Source: an uncultured Acetatifactor sp.
GTDB lineage: Bacteria > Bacillota > Clostridia > Lachnospirales > Lachnospiraceae
Assembly: GCA_934394665.1 (NCBI GenBank)
Contig: CAKRRS010000022.1
Coordinates: forward strand, 1-35,616
DNA: 35,616 nt
Direction: 5' to 3'
In this document: piece after piece, positions 35,477-35,616 of the stretch
Position numbering within the stretch: position 1 is the first letter of the stretch
Layout: the number at the start of each line of letters is the position of its first letter
Notes under the pieces: model-generated
What the model saw: only the letters and a program-made list of their open reading frames with translations
Database searches by the model: none
What the model was told of the DNA's origin: nothing
Program-made: the position numbers and the translations under genes

Positions 35477-35616
35477 CTATTTTTGCTCCGGATGATATTT
35501 CATGTCAAACAGATTGACCACCTCTGCACCAAAGATGTCATGCATGTAGTTATAGATCTCCTGATTCTGCTGTTCCATCTGCTGTTTCTCGATCAGACGT
35601 TTTTTCAGTTCAATGC
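35477..35616 (-). CDS. C-terminal fragment of an unidentified gene
   Basis: An open frame runs in from the right edge and ends at TAG 35477-35479, encoding the last 45 residues. It starts with a Gln/Lys-rich helix (RLIEKQQMEQQNQEIYNYMH), probably coiled coil, and finishes with DIFGAEVVNLFDMKYHPEQK. I do not recognise it. In related genomes acpS often precedes nnr, but this end does not look like AcpS. The start of the gene is outside the window. Confidence 0.7.
   Translation of the reverse strand, partial: IELKKRLIEKQQMEQQNQEIYNYMHDIFGAEVVNLFDMKYHPEQK

Noticed and set aside
1..35616. CRISPR, insertion sequence, prophage, tRNA or rRNA
   Set aside because: No regularly spaced repeats, transposase or phage motifs, or tRNA-like cloverleaf sequences were seen in the intergenic gaps.

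Overview
The window looks like a core-genome segment of a spore-forming Clostridia bacterium, most likely Lachnospiraceae. The evidence is a moderate-GC Firmicutes gene complement, strong AGGAGG-type ribosome binding sites, sporulation genes (yqfC, yqfD, a SpoVB-type flippase, a putative BofC-like protein) and an Nfn-type electron-bifurcating transhydrogenase typical of anaerobes. I see no tRNA, rRNA, insertion sequence, prophage or CRISPR array. Every supported gene lies on the minus strand, so transcription runs right to left.

In transcription order, the right end (35616 to 27537) holds the tail of an unknown gene, the NAD(P)HX repair enzyme, alanine racemase, an MazF/NdoA endoribonuclease with no adjacent antitoxin, a CNNM/CorC-type membrane protein, a YebC-family protein, and a coupled pair made of a GT2 polyprenyl-phosphate glycosyltransferase and a polytopic membrane protein. 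A strong hairpin terminator (27468-27504) closes this block.

The centre (27346 to 13509) carries TepA, FtsK/SpoIIIE, the one-carbon enzymes Fhs and FolD, a zinc-ribbon/TPR/CHB_HEX surface-type protein, NfnA-NfnB, a Dabb protein, a second zinc-ribbon membrane protein, RlmH, endonuclease III and pyrimidine-nucleoside phosphorylase. Gaps are very short or stop and start codons overlap, so much of it is probably co-transcribed.

The left part (13475 to 197) begins with the conserved sporulation and ribosome-maturation cluster yqfC-yqfD-phoH-(7TM-HD)-ybeY. A flippase interrupted by an in-frame UGA follows, then a putative BofC-like protein, two overlapping flavoproteins, the proline genes proB and proA with a DUF896 gene and 5-formyl-THF cyclo-ligase between them, and inorganic pyrophosphatase with its own terminator (124-166).

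Most of the window is ordinary housekeeping. The points most worth a second look are the 7TM-HD protein at the yqfF/pgpH position, which has lost its HD and HH metal-binding motifs; the full-length SpoVB-like gene split by one UGA; a sigma-E-like promoter almost abutting the yqfC start codon; the orphan MazF; and the fhs-folD-(zinc ribbon)-nfnAB arrangement. I found no clear new defence or mobile system. No intergenic stretch exceeds 200 bp.
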